In this document: piece by piece, positions 1 through 10,349 of the stretch
Position numbering within the stretch: position 1 is the stretch's first letter
Layout of the letters: each line of letters starts with the position of its first letter
Position numbers and translations under genes: made by a program
DNA from: Brachyhypopomus gauderio
Taxonomy: Eukaryota > Chordata > Actinopteri > Gymnotiformes > Hypopomidae
Direction of reading: 5' to 3'
NCBI RefSeq assembly: GCF_052324685.1
Contig: NC_135220.1
Location: 10,201,820 to 10,265,819 of the forward strand
DNA length: 64,000 bases
Notes under the pieces: generated by a model
Seen by the model: only the letters and a program-made list of their open reading frames with translations
What the model was told of the DNA's origin: nothing
Databases searched by the model: none

Positions 1-353
1 ATATTTGTTACACTTTCTGTTTCCGCGTTTGAATTCGCGTTTGAAAAGCTAAGAAATTACATGGCGCAATTATATATATGGCTGATAAATGTTGTGATCT
101 AAACAGCAGACTGGAAAAGGAGAGGAAAAGACAGGAAGAACAAATTCATGTGCTGTAAAACAACTTTATTTTGATCAAACATGGATGTCTATTCCGGGTT
201 TCTTGAAGTGGAATGTCAAGAAAGTTGAGGGTGTCTTGAAGTTGAGGGTGTACTCGCCAGATGCACTTGCCGCATGCAACACACGCGTTGATGCTGTGGA
301 GAACAATTCAAGGTACACCTTACATTTTGAATAAAATCTTTCAGAAGACAAAA

Positions 354-380
354 ATACGTAACATATGTGGTGTTACGTAT
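354..380. repeat. Perfect 10-bp hairpin in piggyBac left subterminal region
   Basis: ATACGTAACA and its exact reverse complement flank a 7-nt loop. The same hairpin is present in copies B, C and D, so it belongs to the element and may be a transposase-binding or structural feature of the left end. Confidence 0.6.
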
Positions 381-439
381 GTAGGCCTACTTATCAACGT
401 ACCTTCATGTAGTTGTAGCCAACAGTTGCTACACAGCCA

Positions 440-760
440 GGGTGTACTCGCCGCATGCAACGGGCCACCAGCGTGTTCCTGCGCGAACTGTGTATGCACG
501 CACCTTCATGATGTCTGTCAACGGCGCACTGCAAAGAACAAAGTACATGTTATATTTTGAACGAATTTATTCATGTGTACCAGCCAGGGACCCTCTTTCT
601 TACATTTGCGGCAGGTTCATCGTTCATCGCTGCCAAGGTCAACGGGCCACCGGCGTGTTCCTGCGCGCACTGTGTATGCACGCACAGAAGTACGTTATAT
701 TTAGAACGAATTCATTCATGTATAAATTGATTCTGTGAAAATATCACAGGCATGGGTCAT
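440..760 (-). pseudogene. Decayed duplicates of transposase exon 3
   Basis: Downstream of the real stop codon the element repeats pieces of its own last exon. At about 640-690 and 465-520 (read on -) there are copies of the segment coding for TVRAGTRRWPV. At about 395-470 there is a copy of the exon end (Cys-rich tail, stop, and the following GGTACGT). Intervening pieces repeat the intron 2/exon 3 border with TTTGCAGTGCGCC. All four copies of the element carry them, so the duplications predate its spread. They are not open over a useful length. Whether the splice acceptors are used is unknown. Confidence 0.65.
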
Positions 761-1102
761 AACAGAACGGGAATCCAATTCCAGCAACCATGAGAAAAAT
801 AACCAGCAACCACGACGAGAAATAAACAGAGGACTAACACGGAAACAGACATGAAATGGCAGGAGATGCGGGGCAGACCGTGACACCGGGTTTCATGATG
901 TGCGACTGTGGAACAGAAAGAGAAGAGATTTTTGGTTATGTTCAAATAATAGTGTGTGTGTATATATATGTGTGTGTGATTGGTTGTCTGTAACGTAGCT
1001 GTGTTAACAATTGTAAAGCGCCTTGGGTATTTAGATAAGGCGCTATATAAATTGAAACATTAATTCATTCATATATATATAAATATACTTATCGACGTAC
1101 CT

Positions 1103-2973
1103 TCATGTAGTTTTAGGTACACAGTTGCCACACAGCCAGGGACACTCTGCCCTACACTTGCGACAGGTGTACTTGCCGCATGCAGCGCACGGGGTTATGC
1201 TGTGGTTCCGGTTGCAGTTTGTCTGCACCTGACACGTAGTCTTCTTTCCAGGAGCAGGCGAAGGACGTGGCGTTCTCTTCAACTCCTTTTCCTGTAGGAA
1301 ACGAAGACGGAGTTCCTCAGCAAGAGTACACATAAAAACTCTCCTACTCTCTGTGGACCCCGTACATGCCGTGTACAAAACATGTGCGTTCATCGCTGCC
1401 AGGTCAAGTATGTTATAAAACACTGCAACGGGCCACCGGCGTGTTCCTGCGCGCACTGTGTATGCACGCGCCTTCTGGTCCATGATGTCAACGGCGCACT
1501 GCAAAGAACAAATACAAAGAAGTACATGTTATATTTTGAATAAATTCATTCATGTATGATAAATTGATTTATCAATGCCAACACATGCATACCTTCGTCC
1601 GGTTGTAGTCCGTCACAGTGTTTGGCTTCTTTTTGCGGTCGTCTGCAATCTCCACGTGCGTGTGCATAGTGCTCAGAACGCAAACTGTTTTGTTGGGCTT
1701 GGAGGCATACACCGTCAGAAGCGCATCATCGGATCTGTACACCTCCGTTGACAACTTCTCACGTCCCTTGGCGTTTTTGGCTTCCAAAGGAACTTCTCGG
1801 CGAATCTTGTTCATTGTCCCAAGCAGAGTCGTGTTGCATTCCAGCAGCTTCTTAGCCAGGGAAAGAGATGTGAAAAAATTGTCTGTGGCTACAGTTCTGC
1901 CCTTGCCCAGGTATGGCTTCATAAGCTTCATCACCACATTCTCGGACACTCTTTCCCCCTTGGGACGATCGGGGTCCTTTCCAAGGTATGGAATGGCGTT
2001 GCACATGTACTTTGTGTTCAACTCAGAAGCAACCCAAAACTTTATTCCAAACTTGTCCGGCTTTGAGGCAATGTACTGGGTGAACGGACAGCGAACCTTG
2101 GTCGGAAACAGCTGCTCGTCGACTGTCAGTTCCTTGCCTGGGGTATAGCACAAAATGCAGTTGTTCACAAATCGCTGCCAGATGTCCGAAATCGCAGCAA
2201 ATCTGTCGCTCTTTGCACGCTCCGCACGGGTGTCCTTATTATCAAAGCGCAAGTACCGCATGATTTCTTGGTAGCGGTCCCGTGCCATTGTCTCCTGGAT
2301 CGAAGGCACAGCGAACATTGCCGACCAACAGTCCGACATCGCTCCAACTGGACAGAGGACTGCTCGTAGAAATAGGATTGCTACGAATGCCATAAACTCG
2401 CTGACCGACAAACTCCAGCTGCTGTCTGTTCTGCGGGCTTCATGGACAGTGCAGTCTGTGATGATTCGCAGCATCTCCATGTCGAGCAAACACAGAAAAC
2501 TCTGCAGTCTGCTTGTGATCCTACGCTGTATTAGTAAAAGTAAACAAATGACGCAAGGTAAATTACACGTACTAAATATCATTCAAACACAAGCAGAAAC
2601 ACTGGAAAGAAATATGAAGTTACTATACCTTTGCATGCTCTGTAGGCCCGGACGGCTCAACAAATGTTGAATTAGGCGAACAGCTGCTGACACGAGAGCG
2701 TGCGATGCCAACCTTCTCCCAAACAGTTCCATCTTTTGCCCGTACGGTTGGTGCAGGTGTGGTGTCAGCCTGTGTCCGTCTCTTCCTTGGAGGGCTCTGT
2801 TGTACCTCATCCGATGTACTGCTTCTTTCTTCATCGGATGAATCGCTGGTCAAAAAACAGGAGGGTCCTTCTCCCGCATCGGACTCACAGCAGTCCTCGT
2901 TGGTCAGCAAAGCCGCAACTTCTTGACCGGTGAACGTCCTCTGTCTTGCCATGGTGTTTTGCGTCGTCTCCAC
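1103..2973 (-). CDS. piggyBac transposase, copy A (3 exons, 557 aa, intact)
   Basis: A DDD-type cut-and-paste transposase that acts on TTAA sites. Exons read on -: 2973-2629, 2525-1593, 1498-1103. Both introns (103 and 94 bp) are GT-AG and lie in phase 0, and the joined frame is open. The start METTQ is chosen because it opens the first exon after the promoter-side repeats. Residues 1-115 are acidic and serine-rich. The DDE_Tnp_1_7 core follows, with catalytic Asp at about 251 (TVDEQ), 330 (VATDNFF) and 430 (CAVDIMDQ, just after the second splice junction). The C-terminus is a cysteine-rich zinc domain with nine Cys between about 515 and 552. The length matches active piggyBac transposases. 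Splicing is inferred from reading frame and from conservation in copies C and D. Confidence 0.9.
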
Positions 2974-3190
2974 ACAGGATAGTAGGGAAAATGTAAGTCG
3001 CCTGCCTTTGGGTTTCAGCTTTTATCATGACTCTGAAGAACACACCCACAACAGCGCATACTAATTATACTTTATTATAATAGGTGGCGCTTCACACATA
3101 ACGCCGAAACCGAAACCGGGCTAATCCCCTGCATACACGGGAACAATAAAAGGTGATTGGACCCGTGATAATGGTTCACGGCAATCCGTG

Positions 3191-3560
3191 AATATCAGTC
3201 AAACACAAGCATAAACACTGCAAAAAATATTATATTACTATGCTGTATGAGTAAAAATAAATAAATGACGCCAAGTTATTTACACGAACGAAATATCTTA
3301 TTTACACAAACGAAATATCAGTCAAACACAAGCATATACACTGCAAAAAATATTATATTACTATGCTGTATGAGTAAAAATAAATAAATGACGCCAAGTT
3401 ATTTACATGAACGAAATATCTTATTTACACAAACGAAATATCAGTCAAACACAAGCATAAACACTGCAAAAAAATATTATGTTACTATGCTGTATGAGTA
3501 AAAATAAGTAAATGTAAAAATAAATATTACTTTACTATACCTTTATTACTTTGTTGCTGC
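3191..3560. repeat. 123-bp tandem repeats, piggyBac copy A
   Basis: Units start at 3191, 3314 and 3437, spaced exactly 123 bp. Each holds AATATCAGTCAAACACAAGC, an A-rich block and a TATGAGTAAAAATAAATAAATG block. The array lies upstream of the transposase. Copy number differs between copies: about 3 in A, 2 in B, 4 in C and 5 in D. Confidence 0.85.
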
Positions 3561-3960
3561 TATTGAAGTGCATACACAAGAAAATCTGGGACGCTTGCTT
3601 CATACATAACGCCAATACCACGCTAATGATAATGTGTTTCACGGGAACAATATGGACCCGTGATAATGGTTGGTTCAGCCATGTAAATGTGTGGCGCTAT
3701 TGAAGTGCATACACAAGAAAATCTGGGACGCTTGCTTCATACATAACACCAATACCACGCTAATGATAATGTGTTTCACGGGAACAATATGGACCCGTGA
3801 TAATGGTTGGTTCAGCCATGTAAATGTGTGGCGCTATTGAAGTGCATACACAAGAAAATCTGAGACGCTTGCTTCATACATAACGCCAATACCACGCTAA
3901 TGATAATGGTTCACCGCTCTAAATAATACTTATGTCAATATGTAGCGCTTCACACATAAC
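3561..3960. repeat. 137-bp tandem repeats, piggyBac copy A
   Basis: Units start at 3561, 3698 and 3835, spaced 137 bp. Each contains GAAGTGCATACACAAG, ACATAACGCCAATACC (in variants) and ACCCGTGATAATGG. There are three units in A and D, about two in B and one in C. The array lies between the 123-bp array and the right terminus. The spacing suggests repeated protein-binding sites, which is inference. Confidence 0.85.
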
Positions 3961-4918
3961 GCCGAAACAGGGCTAAACTTTATTTATTTATTTTAGACTA
4001 CAAACTAGACCTGGTGCACACAGACTGCACACAGACTAGACCTGGTGCACCACAGAGCTCCTGCCACAGAGCTCCTGCCTGTCTTTCTGCTCCTGTCTTG
4101 CTCTGAAATTAACATATGTATGGTCCTGCTAATTGGGCAGGAGAAGGAGGGGTGATGTCCTCAGAACCTTGAAATCTCAGGAGCTCCAGTGTTAAAATTA
4201 GGTAGATATTGCAAAATGTTTGATTACACTCGAAGCGTTTGTGTAGAACACTGAGGTTAAAATGTTGTATTTTCCTGAATTATAAAGCATCTTAATGCTG
4301 GCAGTGCAAATGTATAACATTTAATGAAAACAAAACTGATTTATTTGTTACTGGTTTAATAAAATCACTGGACACCAGCAATGTTGGCACAAAGTTGCTC
4401 CCGTAATTGGTGGCCACTGACAGCTGTAATGTCGTCGTCTTCCTGCATATCAGCTTCATCTTCATCTGCTTCCTCCTCAGGCTGAACAACATCTCCTGCT
4501 CCCATGCAGATGCTGTGCAGAGTGATTCACACATGGCACCCATCTATTGCACCAACTACAGAGTGGAAAGCTCCATGGTTTCCCAGCCTCACAAAGCCAT
4601 CAGATATGCTCTGCAGTTCTTCTGGTTTTGGGTGCCAGATAACTTTCAGAAGGATTCGCCGCATTTCATTGGCCACTCTGTGAATTACATGGTGCACTGT
4701 AGAATGGGGCATAGAAAAATCACGGGATACAATGCGGTATGATGTGCCACAGGCCAACCAAAAAAGAAACCAACACTTCGATGGCTCCCCCCCAACCATG
4801 GGTGCTCTCATGGTTGATGAGTTGTAAAAGCACTTTCAGGGATTCACGGTTCAGGCGAAAGTCAGGCTTGGTGTCTTGGGTGTTTTGGCTTGCTCATTAG
4901 GGTTCTGGACCCATAGTA

Positions 4919-5000
4919 TTGTTAACCTTTTAAATCCTGTAAAGCGCTTTGTGACATGTGTTGTGAAAAGCGCTATACAAATAAACTTTGATTTGATTTG
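4919..5000 (+). repeat. L2/SINE-type 3' tail inside Harbinger exon
   Basis: The text CTGTAAAGCGCTTTGTGACA, a short spacer, AAAAGCGCTATACAAATAAA and TTTGATTTGATTT is the usual 3' end of fish L2-mobilised repeats. It interrupts the Harbinger reading frame. Confidence 0.65.
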
Positions 5001-5095
5001 GGTGTCGTCCAGGAATATTCTCAGAAGTGGTACACTTGTGTTCAGAGCACAGTATCTTGTAGGTGTTTCTCCCTGCAAGAAATGGAAAAATAACT

Positions 5096-5100
<5 letters not shown>

Positions 5101-5132
<32 letters not shown>
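5101..5132 (+). repeat. (GT)n microsatellite
   Basis: About 16 uninterrupted TG units between Harbinger exons. Confidence 0.95.
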
Positions 5133-5134
<2 letters not shown>

Positions 5135-5691
5135 GTTATTTTCCGAAACAGAAAAGTGATTTACTTCGTGTTTAATGAATATCACTTATCTGTTTTGTAA
5201 ATTAACTGTTCACACAGGTTCTAATTTGATCTATCTATTTATTTATTTATTTAAAATGAATTGTCTACATATGTATATTTGTATCACTTTGCATAAAATA
5301 AAATGTATAAAATGCGTATTTGCAGATGAGTTTTATCCTTTAAAAACATACCTTTTATGCTTAAAAGACAGCATTATAATAGGGGGGGATTAATTGTTGA
5401 AATCAAGTACAGGAGGAAAGTTTTTACCTCCGAGAAAATCTGAGCAGATCTTACCCGTTCAAGGACAGAAATCAGCGCTCGTCTTCTTAAATTTCGGCGT
5501 CTGGCTGCAGCACGTCGGCTTTCACGTCTCCGTCGCTCTTCCTCTAGCGCAAAAACAATTAAAATTGCAATAAAAACTGCAACAGGTTCGTCCATAATGC
5601 CGGTATAGCGATTACCCGAGGTGTTTACCGCAGTTGAGGTGAGTAAACAGCGGGCGCGTGCTGTGGGCGGGGCCAAGTCGTGACGCAGACG

Positions 5692-5765
5692 CTGTCTAAC
5701 TAGAGCGTCCCAATAATGTGCCTTATGAGGCTGGATGGCGGTTAGAACGTTGTCTAGTTAGACAG
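5692..5765. repeat. 13-bp inverted repeat pair
   Basis: CTGTCTAACTAGA at 5692-5704 and its exact reverse complement at 5753-5765 flank a 48-nt spacer, just outside the Harbinger remnant. It may be part of that element's terminus. Confidence 0.6.
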
Positions 5766-6028
5766 CTGTCTACATAGTCAGTGCCTACGTAGAGAGCTCA
5801 CTAGGTTTTGAGACAGACCCACTAGAGGGTTTTCCATCCACCGAGTTTTTGCGCATGAAAAAAACTGGATGGAAAAAGACCAAAATTTGAAAAAAGCCCC
5901 AAACATCGCAAAAAGATTTTTACGCTAGGAGGAGGTGGAAAAGTTAGACTATCGCAGTGGTTCCCAAACTTTTTCTGCCGTGCCCCCCTTTAGTAGATGA
6001 GAATTTTTTTGCGCCCCCCCATATTGAC

Positions 6029-6777
6029 TAGGGATGCACCAATTCACGTTTTTTACTTCCGATACCGATTCAGATATCTGAGGCTTAGTATCGGCCAATA
6101 CTGATCCGATACCGATCTGATAGAGTAAAACTGTGCTGAATCGACTTAAAACATTTTTTTTAAAACAGACATACTGAATTACAAGTTTATTGAAAACTGC
6201 ACCAGTATAGCACACTTAAACACACATATAAATATGTAAAAACAACACAACTTGCATTTGTTCAGTCAGTGCAATTATGAATATAACATTGAATGTAAAA
6301 TAAATAATACCAAAGAACCTGAAACTGACAAAAACAATAGGTTCACAACTTTGGTCAAACATGAAAAAAAAACCTTTTAAATGGTTCAAGAATTCTAAAT
6401 ATAATTTAAAATAAATAAGGAGATGAAATAAGAGAAACAGCAATACATATGTGGCTAGTTTGCAAGCGCAGACATCACAGAGCACAAAGCATGTAACAGC
6501 CAGAAGTATGTGTACTGTCTCTTTAAGGGAGCGAGTTGAGCGCGCGTATGGAATATTGTTGTTTTTTTAGCTTTCTGCCGTAAACCAAGTCAGACCACTG
6601 CTCTTTATTTTATTTCTGTAAGTAATGCATTCAATGAGCTTTGGACAACTCACCAGTTCATGTATGAACAGTCAAGTAGTGCTGTAGCCCAGGTTTATTT
6701 TGGTCAACCAGCAAATAAACGGACTAAGTGGAATACCACCAGCGCGAGTACGAGTCAGTGATTCACCTCTCCTCTTA
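6029..6777. mobile_element. Nested hAT-like insertion, TSD ATATTGAC
   Basis: The left end TAGGGATGCACC is a known fish hAT MITE terminus. The same 8 bp, ATATTGAC, stand at 6021-6028 and 6778-6785. The right terminus is degraded and only loosely complementary. The interior is AT-rich with no convincing ORF. Confidence 0.65.
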
Positions 6778-6802
6778 ATATTGACACGTGCACGTTTTAC
6801 TT

Positions 6803-6912
6803 CAATCAATGAATCAATCAATCAAATTTTATTTATATAACACTTTTTACAACAGTTGTTGTCACAAAGCAGCTTTACAAGTGCCGAGTCCTAGCCCCCA
6901 GTGAGCAAGCCA
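6803..6912 (-). repeat. Short L2 3' tail
   Basis: An (ATCA)n lead followed by TTTTATTTATATAACACTTT and ACAACAGTTGTTGTCACAAA. It is nearly identical to the 3' tail of L2-b at 20438-20535. This is a severely 5'-truncated LINE copy, read 3' end first. Confidence 0.8.
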
Positions 6913-7434
6913 AGTGCGACACTTCCAAGCTCCGCGCCCCACCTAGGGGGCGCGCCCCCCACTTTGGGAACCACTGGACTATCGCATCGCCAAAATTCGG
7001 AAAAACTGGATGGAAAAGGGTTTTTCGCATAAACGATGACGTATCATGCCTCAAGTCATGTGGTTCTGTACACGATCGCGATGTAAAAATGGCAAATGCA
7101 TACAAAAACAGTTCTGGAGAGAGCAAAAATTGAATTTAACTTCTCCATGTATAGAAAAGAAAAAGAAAAAATGTTTCAAAACCTCAACGTGCAAAAATGC
7201 GTAACTGCCAGATGGACGTAAAACCACTATTGTTTGGCGTCCTCTCACGTGATCTAAAGTTTATTCGCATAACTGTAATGAATGGAAACAAGGCTTAATT
7301 CGCATTTTTTTCTGCCGAAACTTGGAAATTGCGCATTATTTTTTCGAAAGGTTTGGATGGAAACCCGGCTACTGTCTGGTTTGCCTTGCGGAAATCTTCG
7401 TACTTTTAGCCATATTAGTGCTTGACCTGCTGCC

Positions 7435-7800
7435 TCAGTGCTCCACATTTGAATAATAAAAGGATGGATAATGGTTCTCTAATTGATGGCAAGAAGGAGG
7501 GGTGACGTCCTGGAGATCCTGGAATTTCAATCTTGTTAAATTGTGCAATAAGCCAGAGTAGTCCTGGAACAATGGAGAAGATCTGAACACCAGGGTCATC
7601 CCCCAGGAATGGGCTCTCCCTGTGAGTAGCGAGATGACAAACACTACTTGTTCGTGATCAGGTATATGAGGCTGGAACGTGAAGTACAACTCACGCTGCA
7701 CCACAAACCCTTCACACTGCTCAGTGTTGCCTCTGTATGGCTCAGGGTTGGAGATATGGCACTGACCAGGCTCACGGTCTATGGGCCTCCCTGATTCTGT
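7435..7800 (-). pseudogene. Ty3/Gypsy gag remnant
   Basis: A gag capsid-like fragment with VQRELYFTFQPHIPDHEQVV and FVISLLTGRAHSWG, closely matching the fragment at 62640-62760. The frame breaks after the ALTGRAHSWG region and upstream of 7704. The region 8015-8070 also recurs inverted at 62410-62470, so this piece and the one at the right edge derive from one insertion that was duplicated with the TAAR units. Confidence 0.75.
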
Positions 7801-8169
7801 CTGGATAGAGAGAGCCTGGACACAGCTGGTGATGTCAGGGGACTGGGAATGGTGGAGTGGTCTGGAGTGAGTGTGTTTGTGTGGGTGTAGGTGTGTGTGT
7901 GTGGAGGGGGGGGGGGGTGTAGGTGTCTCCTCTGTTCACTTGATCAAAACCTTGTGAAGAAAATGTAAAAAAAAATAAATAAATCATAAAAAATAAATTT
8001 TTCTGAACCACTTTCTAGAACTACTATCATAAAACATGTTTGGCAGGGAAACTGGATTAGCTTGTCCTCGTTTGGCTTTGTTGATTTTTGTTTTTGTTTG
8101 TAAAATGTCAGATGACAAGGTATATTAAATAAAACACTCATGGCTTCAGTGAGCAGACACAGCAGATCT

Positions 8170-8759
8170 AACAGATATCTGAGGCATTAACTCAATGTTT
8201 CAACCTTGTACAGGATGCACTTTGCTCACGTTGCTTGTGGTACTTTCTCCACTAGATGAGCAGGTGAGATTATGGTTGATGTGCTTGGTGATTGGAGGAT
8301 TCCAGCATTGCTCAGCTTGTCCATGAGCTCTGTATGTGTCTCTGTGGCTGTGAAACCACATGTTGAAATTACTGGCAGTGTTTTAGTATTGTGCACAGGT
8401 GTTTCCCAGGCACATTATTTATGCATTAATTTAAAAGGTATTAGTATTTAAAAGACATGTATAAAATATGTACAAAACAATTTGACCTTGTTTGCAAAAT
8501 GTCAGATGAAAAAATGTATATGATTTATGATACTGACAGCTAACTTTTATCTGTAAATACTTCCGCTCCCCTACTGGTCACCACTGGTCATGACAGTACT
8601 GAATATTAAATGAATGATGCTGGGTACAAAGTAGCCATTCATATGTTAGTAGGAGGATTCATACTTCAGTATAAATACACTATCTGCAAAGGTAAATTCA
8701 TCAGTCCAGCGACAACATATTCTGATCAGCTCCAGTTGTCATATCTGAGGATACTTAAA
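8170..8759 (+). promoter_or_regulatory. Conserved 5' flank of TAAR 1
   Basis: From CTGAGGCATTAACTC at about 8177 the sequence matches the 5' flank of TAAR 3 from about 37450 almost to the ATG. TAAR 2 shares only the last 240 bp or so (from about 28290). It is the segmentally duplicated upstream region and the best place for shared olfactory control sites. I cannot name specific sites beyond the TATA box. Confidence 0.7.
8670..8677 (+). promoter_or_regulatory. TATA box of TAAR 1
   Basis: TATAAATA lies 90 bp before the chosen ATG and is conserved in sequence and position in TAAR 2 (28437-28444); TAAR 3 has TATATATA at 37943-37950. It implies a 5' leader of about 60 nt. Confidence 0.6.
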
Positions 8760-9782
8760 ATGAACATCACAGAGTATCAGCACAACATGACAGTTCAGTA
8801 CTGCTTTCCTGAGGACAACTCATCATGCAGAAAGGAGGTCAGAACAGGAACTGGGAATATATTCTTATTCACTCTACTGGCATTTATCTCTGTGTGTACT
8901 GTGTTTTTGAACCTGCTGGTGATCATCTCCATCTCTCACTTCAAGCAGCTCCACACTCCAACCAACCTGCTCATCCTCTCTCTGGCTGTGGCTGATCTTC
9001 TCATGGGTCTGGTTGTCATGCCTGTGAATATAATGCAGCTAAAAGACAGCTGTTGGTATCTTGGTAAAATGACATGCACAGTTGCTCTAATAACCAATTT
9101 TATCTCAATGTCAGCATCTGGGTGTAATATGGTTTTCATTGCAATTGACAGGTACATTGCTATCAGTGACCCTCTGTTGTATTCCTCTAAAGTCACAGTG
9201 TGTAAAATGTCTTTATTAATAATTCTAGGCTGGTCTTGGTCTCTGTTGTATATCCTCATGTATTTGTACTTTAACGATCATCTCCTTCAGTCTCAGATCA
9301 TGAGCAGATGCCATGGAGAGTGCACTTTAATTGTAAGATATTCATTGGCAACAGTTGATCTATTGATTTCATTTCTGTGCCCATGTTCAGTTATACTTGT
9401 CTTGTATTCAATGATTTTTACTTTGGCAAGACGTCAAGCGAAAGCTGTGAGATCTGTGTTGAATGCTACTTCAAACAAACATAGAGCCAAAGTTTCTAAG
9501 TCTTCTAATTCTAAAGCAGCAAAAACACTGGGCATTGTTGTTGGTGTTTATCTCTCTCTCTGGATACCTTTTAGTCTATGTTATCTGTCAGTTGAAAATA
9601 TCACGTCTATGTCATTAGTGTGGACTGTTCTTGCCTGGCTTATATACATCAATTCTTCTGTCAATCCCCTAATTTATGCTATATTTTATCCATGGTTCAG
9701 AGCATCAGCTAAGTACATTGTGACTTGTAGACTGTTTGATTACTCATTGTCAACATTCAGTTTGTTTCCAGAGCAGATTTAA
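8760..9782 (+). CDS. taar: Trace amine-associated receptor, class III-like (TAAR 1 of array)
   Basis: A 340-aa, single-exon, seven-transmembrane class A GPCR, expected in olfactory sensory neuron cilia, sensing amines through a Gs/Golf pathway (family knowledge). The TAAR fingerprint NSSVNPLIYAIFYPWF is at 299-313 and DRY at 130-132. W268/P270 mark TM6, D79 is 2.50, and C106 pairs with an ECL2 Cys (CHGEC). N-glycosylation sites NIT, NMT and NSS lie in the N-terminus. Position 3.32 is Asn113, not the amine-binding Asp. Asp200 is at 5.42 (eight before P208), the non-classical arrangement of fish class III TAARs. The start MNITEY is preferred over an in-frame ATG at 8610 because TAAR 2 breaks the upstream frame and the TATA box lies between. 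No disruptions are seen. Confidence 0.93.
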   Translation: MNITEYQHNMTVQYCFPEDNSSCRKEVRTGTGNIFLFTLLAFISVCTVFLNLLVIISISHFKQLHTPTNLLILSLAVADLLMGLVVMPVNIMQLKDSCWYLGKMTCTVALITNFISMSASGCNMVFIAIDRYIAISDPLLYSSKVTVCKMSLLIILGWSWSLLYILMYLYFNDHLLQSQIMSRCHGECTLIVRYSLATVDLLISFLCPCSVILVLYSMIFTLARRQAKAVRSVLNATSNKHRAKVSKSSNSKAAKTLGIVVGVYLSLWIPFSLCYLSVENITSMSLVWTVLAWLIYINSSVNPLIYAIFYPWFRASAKYIVTCRLFDYSLSTFSLFPEQI

Positions 9783-10248
9783 TTCCATATTACAGATTTA
9801 ATTTCACATTACTACTGTACTATTGTGCCTTTTTTTACTCAAGTAGGATTCAACTGGCAAAGTGAAGAAAAAAAAATAACATTGTGAATAGATTAAAACA
9901 GTTTGTTGTTTTTCCAAACATGAACAGATTTTATTCATTCCAACTTTTCATATTTATGTTTTCAAAGTTTCAAAAACTAAAGCGGTGAGAATGATAAATT
10001 GATGGATTTGATTACATGTATATCACATTTTTCAGATCTTATTCTATTATAATTATGTACATGAATGAATGTATCTAAAGCAGTTATTAGGAACTAGGAT
10101 ATGTATGCCTTTTGTTAAACTTTGCATTTACACATATATAAAACAAGTCCTGCTATAAGACTGTACACAGTGTGTTATATGTTTGCATATAAACAGTATG
10201 AAATTTGTTTCATTGCTTGGTTCAATATATTTTATTTTTATGTCTCAG

Positions 10249-10349
10249 ATATTAACTTGACCGATATGTCACTGGTGTGCACATATTTTTTTTGGCCAAT
10301 ATACATGAATTCCTCTGTGAATCCCTTAACGTATGCTTTATTTAATTAG
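10249..10349 (+). pseudogene. TAAR TM7 remnant downstream of TAAR 1
   Basis: About 100 bp code for a TM6-TM7 loop and TM7 fragment with TDMSLVCTYFFW and NSSVNPLTYALFN, then a stop. It resembles residues 279-309 of the neighbouring receptor. The same relic lies at the same place after TAAR 2 and TAAR 3, so an older TAAR was deleted to its 3' end before the units were duplicated. Confidence 0.75.

Larger units (their letters stand above)
1..4191 (-). mobile_element. piggyBac element, copy A (left end outside window)
   Basis: This copy runs colinearly with copies C (offset about 45300) and D (offset 51084), so roughly 410 bp of its left end lie outside the window. The right end is the terminal motif CACTGGAG (read inward on -) followed by a TTAA target at 4192-4195, which is the normal piggyBac target. 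The element holds a three-exon transposase (1103-2973), decayed copies of its last exon (about 440-700), an internal L2-like tail near 1010-1065, and two upstream arrays of 123-bp and 137-bp repeats. It shares single-base variants with D (for example near 470-490 and 757) that differ from C, so A and D are sister copies. High identity suggests recent activity. Confidence 0.93.
4292..5680 (-). pseudogene. PIF/Harbinger transposase remnant
   Basis: A degraded Harbinger-type (HARBI1-like) DDE transposase in pieces on -. At 5595-5430 a first exon begins MDEPVAVFIAILIVFALEEE and has an Arg-rich stretch; a GT donor follows at its end. After an AG acceptor near 5075 comes a second exon, interrupted near 4919-4999 by a short L2/SINE-type tail. 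The recognisable core is at 4811-4527, with LACGTSYRIVSRDF, the helix-turn-helix-like STVHHVIHRV, and the first catalytic Asp in GAIDGCH. At 4543-4292 the frame decays. Several frameshifts and the insertion make it non-functional. Family assignment rests on the SYRIVSR...STVHHV...AIDGCH order. Confidence 0.75.
5955..6976. mobile_element. hAT (Charlie-like) element, 8-bp TSD GACTATCG
   Basis: The left terminus CAGTGGTTCCCAAACTTT and the right terminus (CTTTGGGAACCACTG) are inverted and match the Charlie-type hAT end. Perfect 8-bp duplications GACTATCG lie at 5947-5954 and 6977-6984. The G/C-rich GTGCCCCCC stretches near both ends are typical. There is no transposase. The interior is filled by a second hAT-like insertion and an L2 tail. 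Confidence 0.88.
5825..7368. mobile_element. Non-autonomous DNA element with GGGTTTCCATCC termini
   Basis: The left end GAGGGTTTTCCATCC and the right end (reverse-complemented CCGGGTTTCCATCC) are inverted, flanked by CTA on both sides. Internal copies of ACTGGATGGAAAA and GCGCAT motifs recur near both ends. It codes for nothing I can recognise. Without the nested hAT (5955-6976) it would be about 0.5 kb. The superfamily is uncertain; a 3-bp duplication fits Harbinger-type MITEs. Confidence 0.45.

Noticed and set aside
757-945. Small hydrophobic frame in the piggyBac elements, signal-peptide-like
   Set aside because: Identical in all copies only because the copies are young; no splice or start support.
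1618-2148. 176-codon frames antisense to transposase exon 2 in all copies
   Set aside because: Shadow of the conserved exon on the opposite strand, with no independent start context or motif.
3191-3960. CRISPR-like regular repeats
   Set aside because: Units of 123 and 137 bp without spacers, part of a eukaryotic transposon.
8610-8759. Upstream in-frame ATG giving a 390-aa TAAR 1
   Set aside because: The extension is frameshifted in TAAR 2 and a TATA box lies within it; 340 aa fits the family.
8936-9259. 107-codon frames antisense to each TAAR (also 28703-29026, 38209-38532)
   Set aside because: They mirror the conserved TAAR coding strand and have no features of their own.
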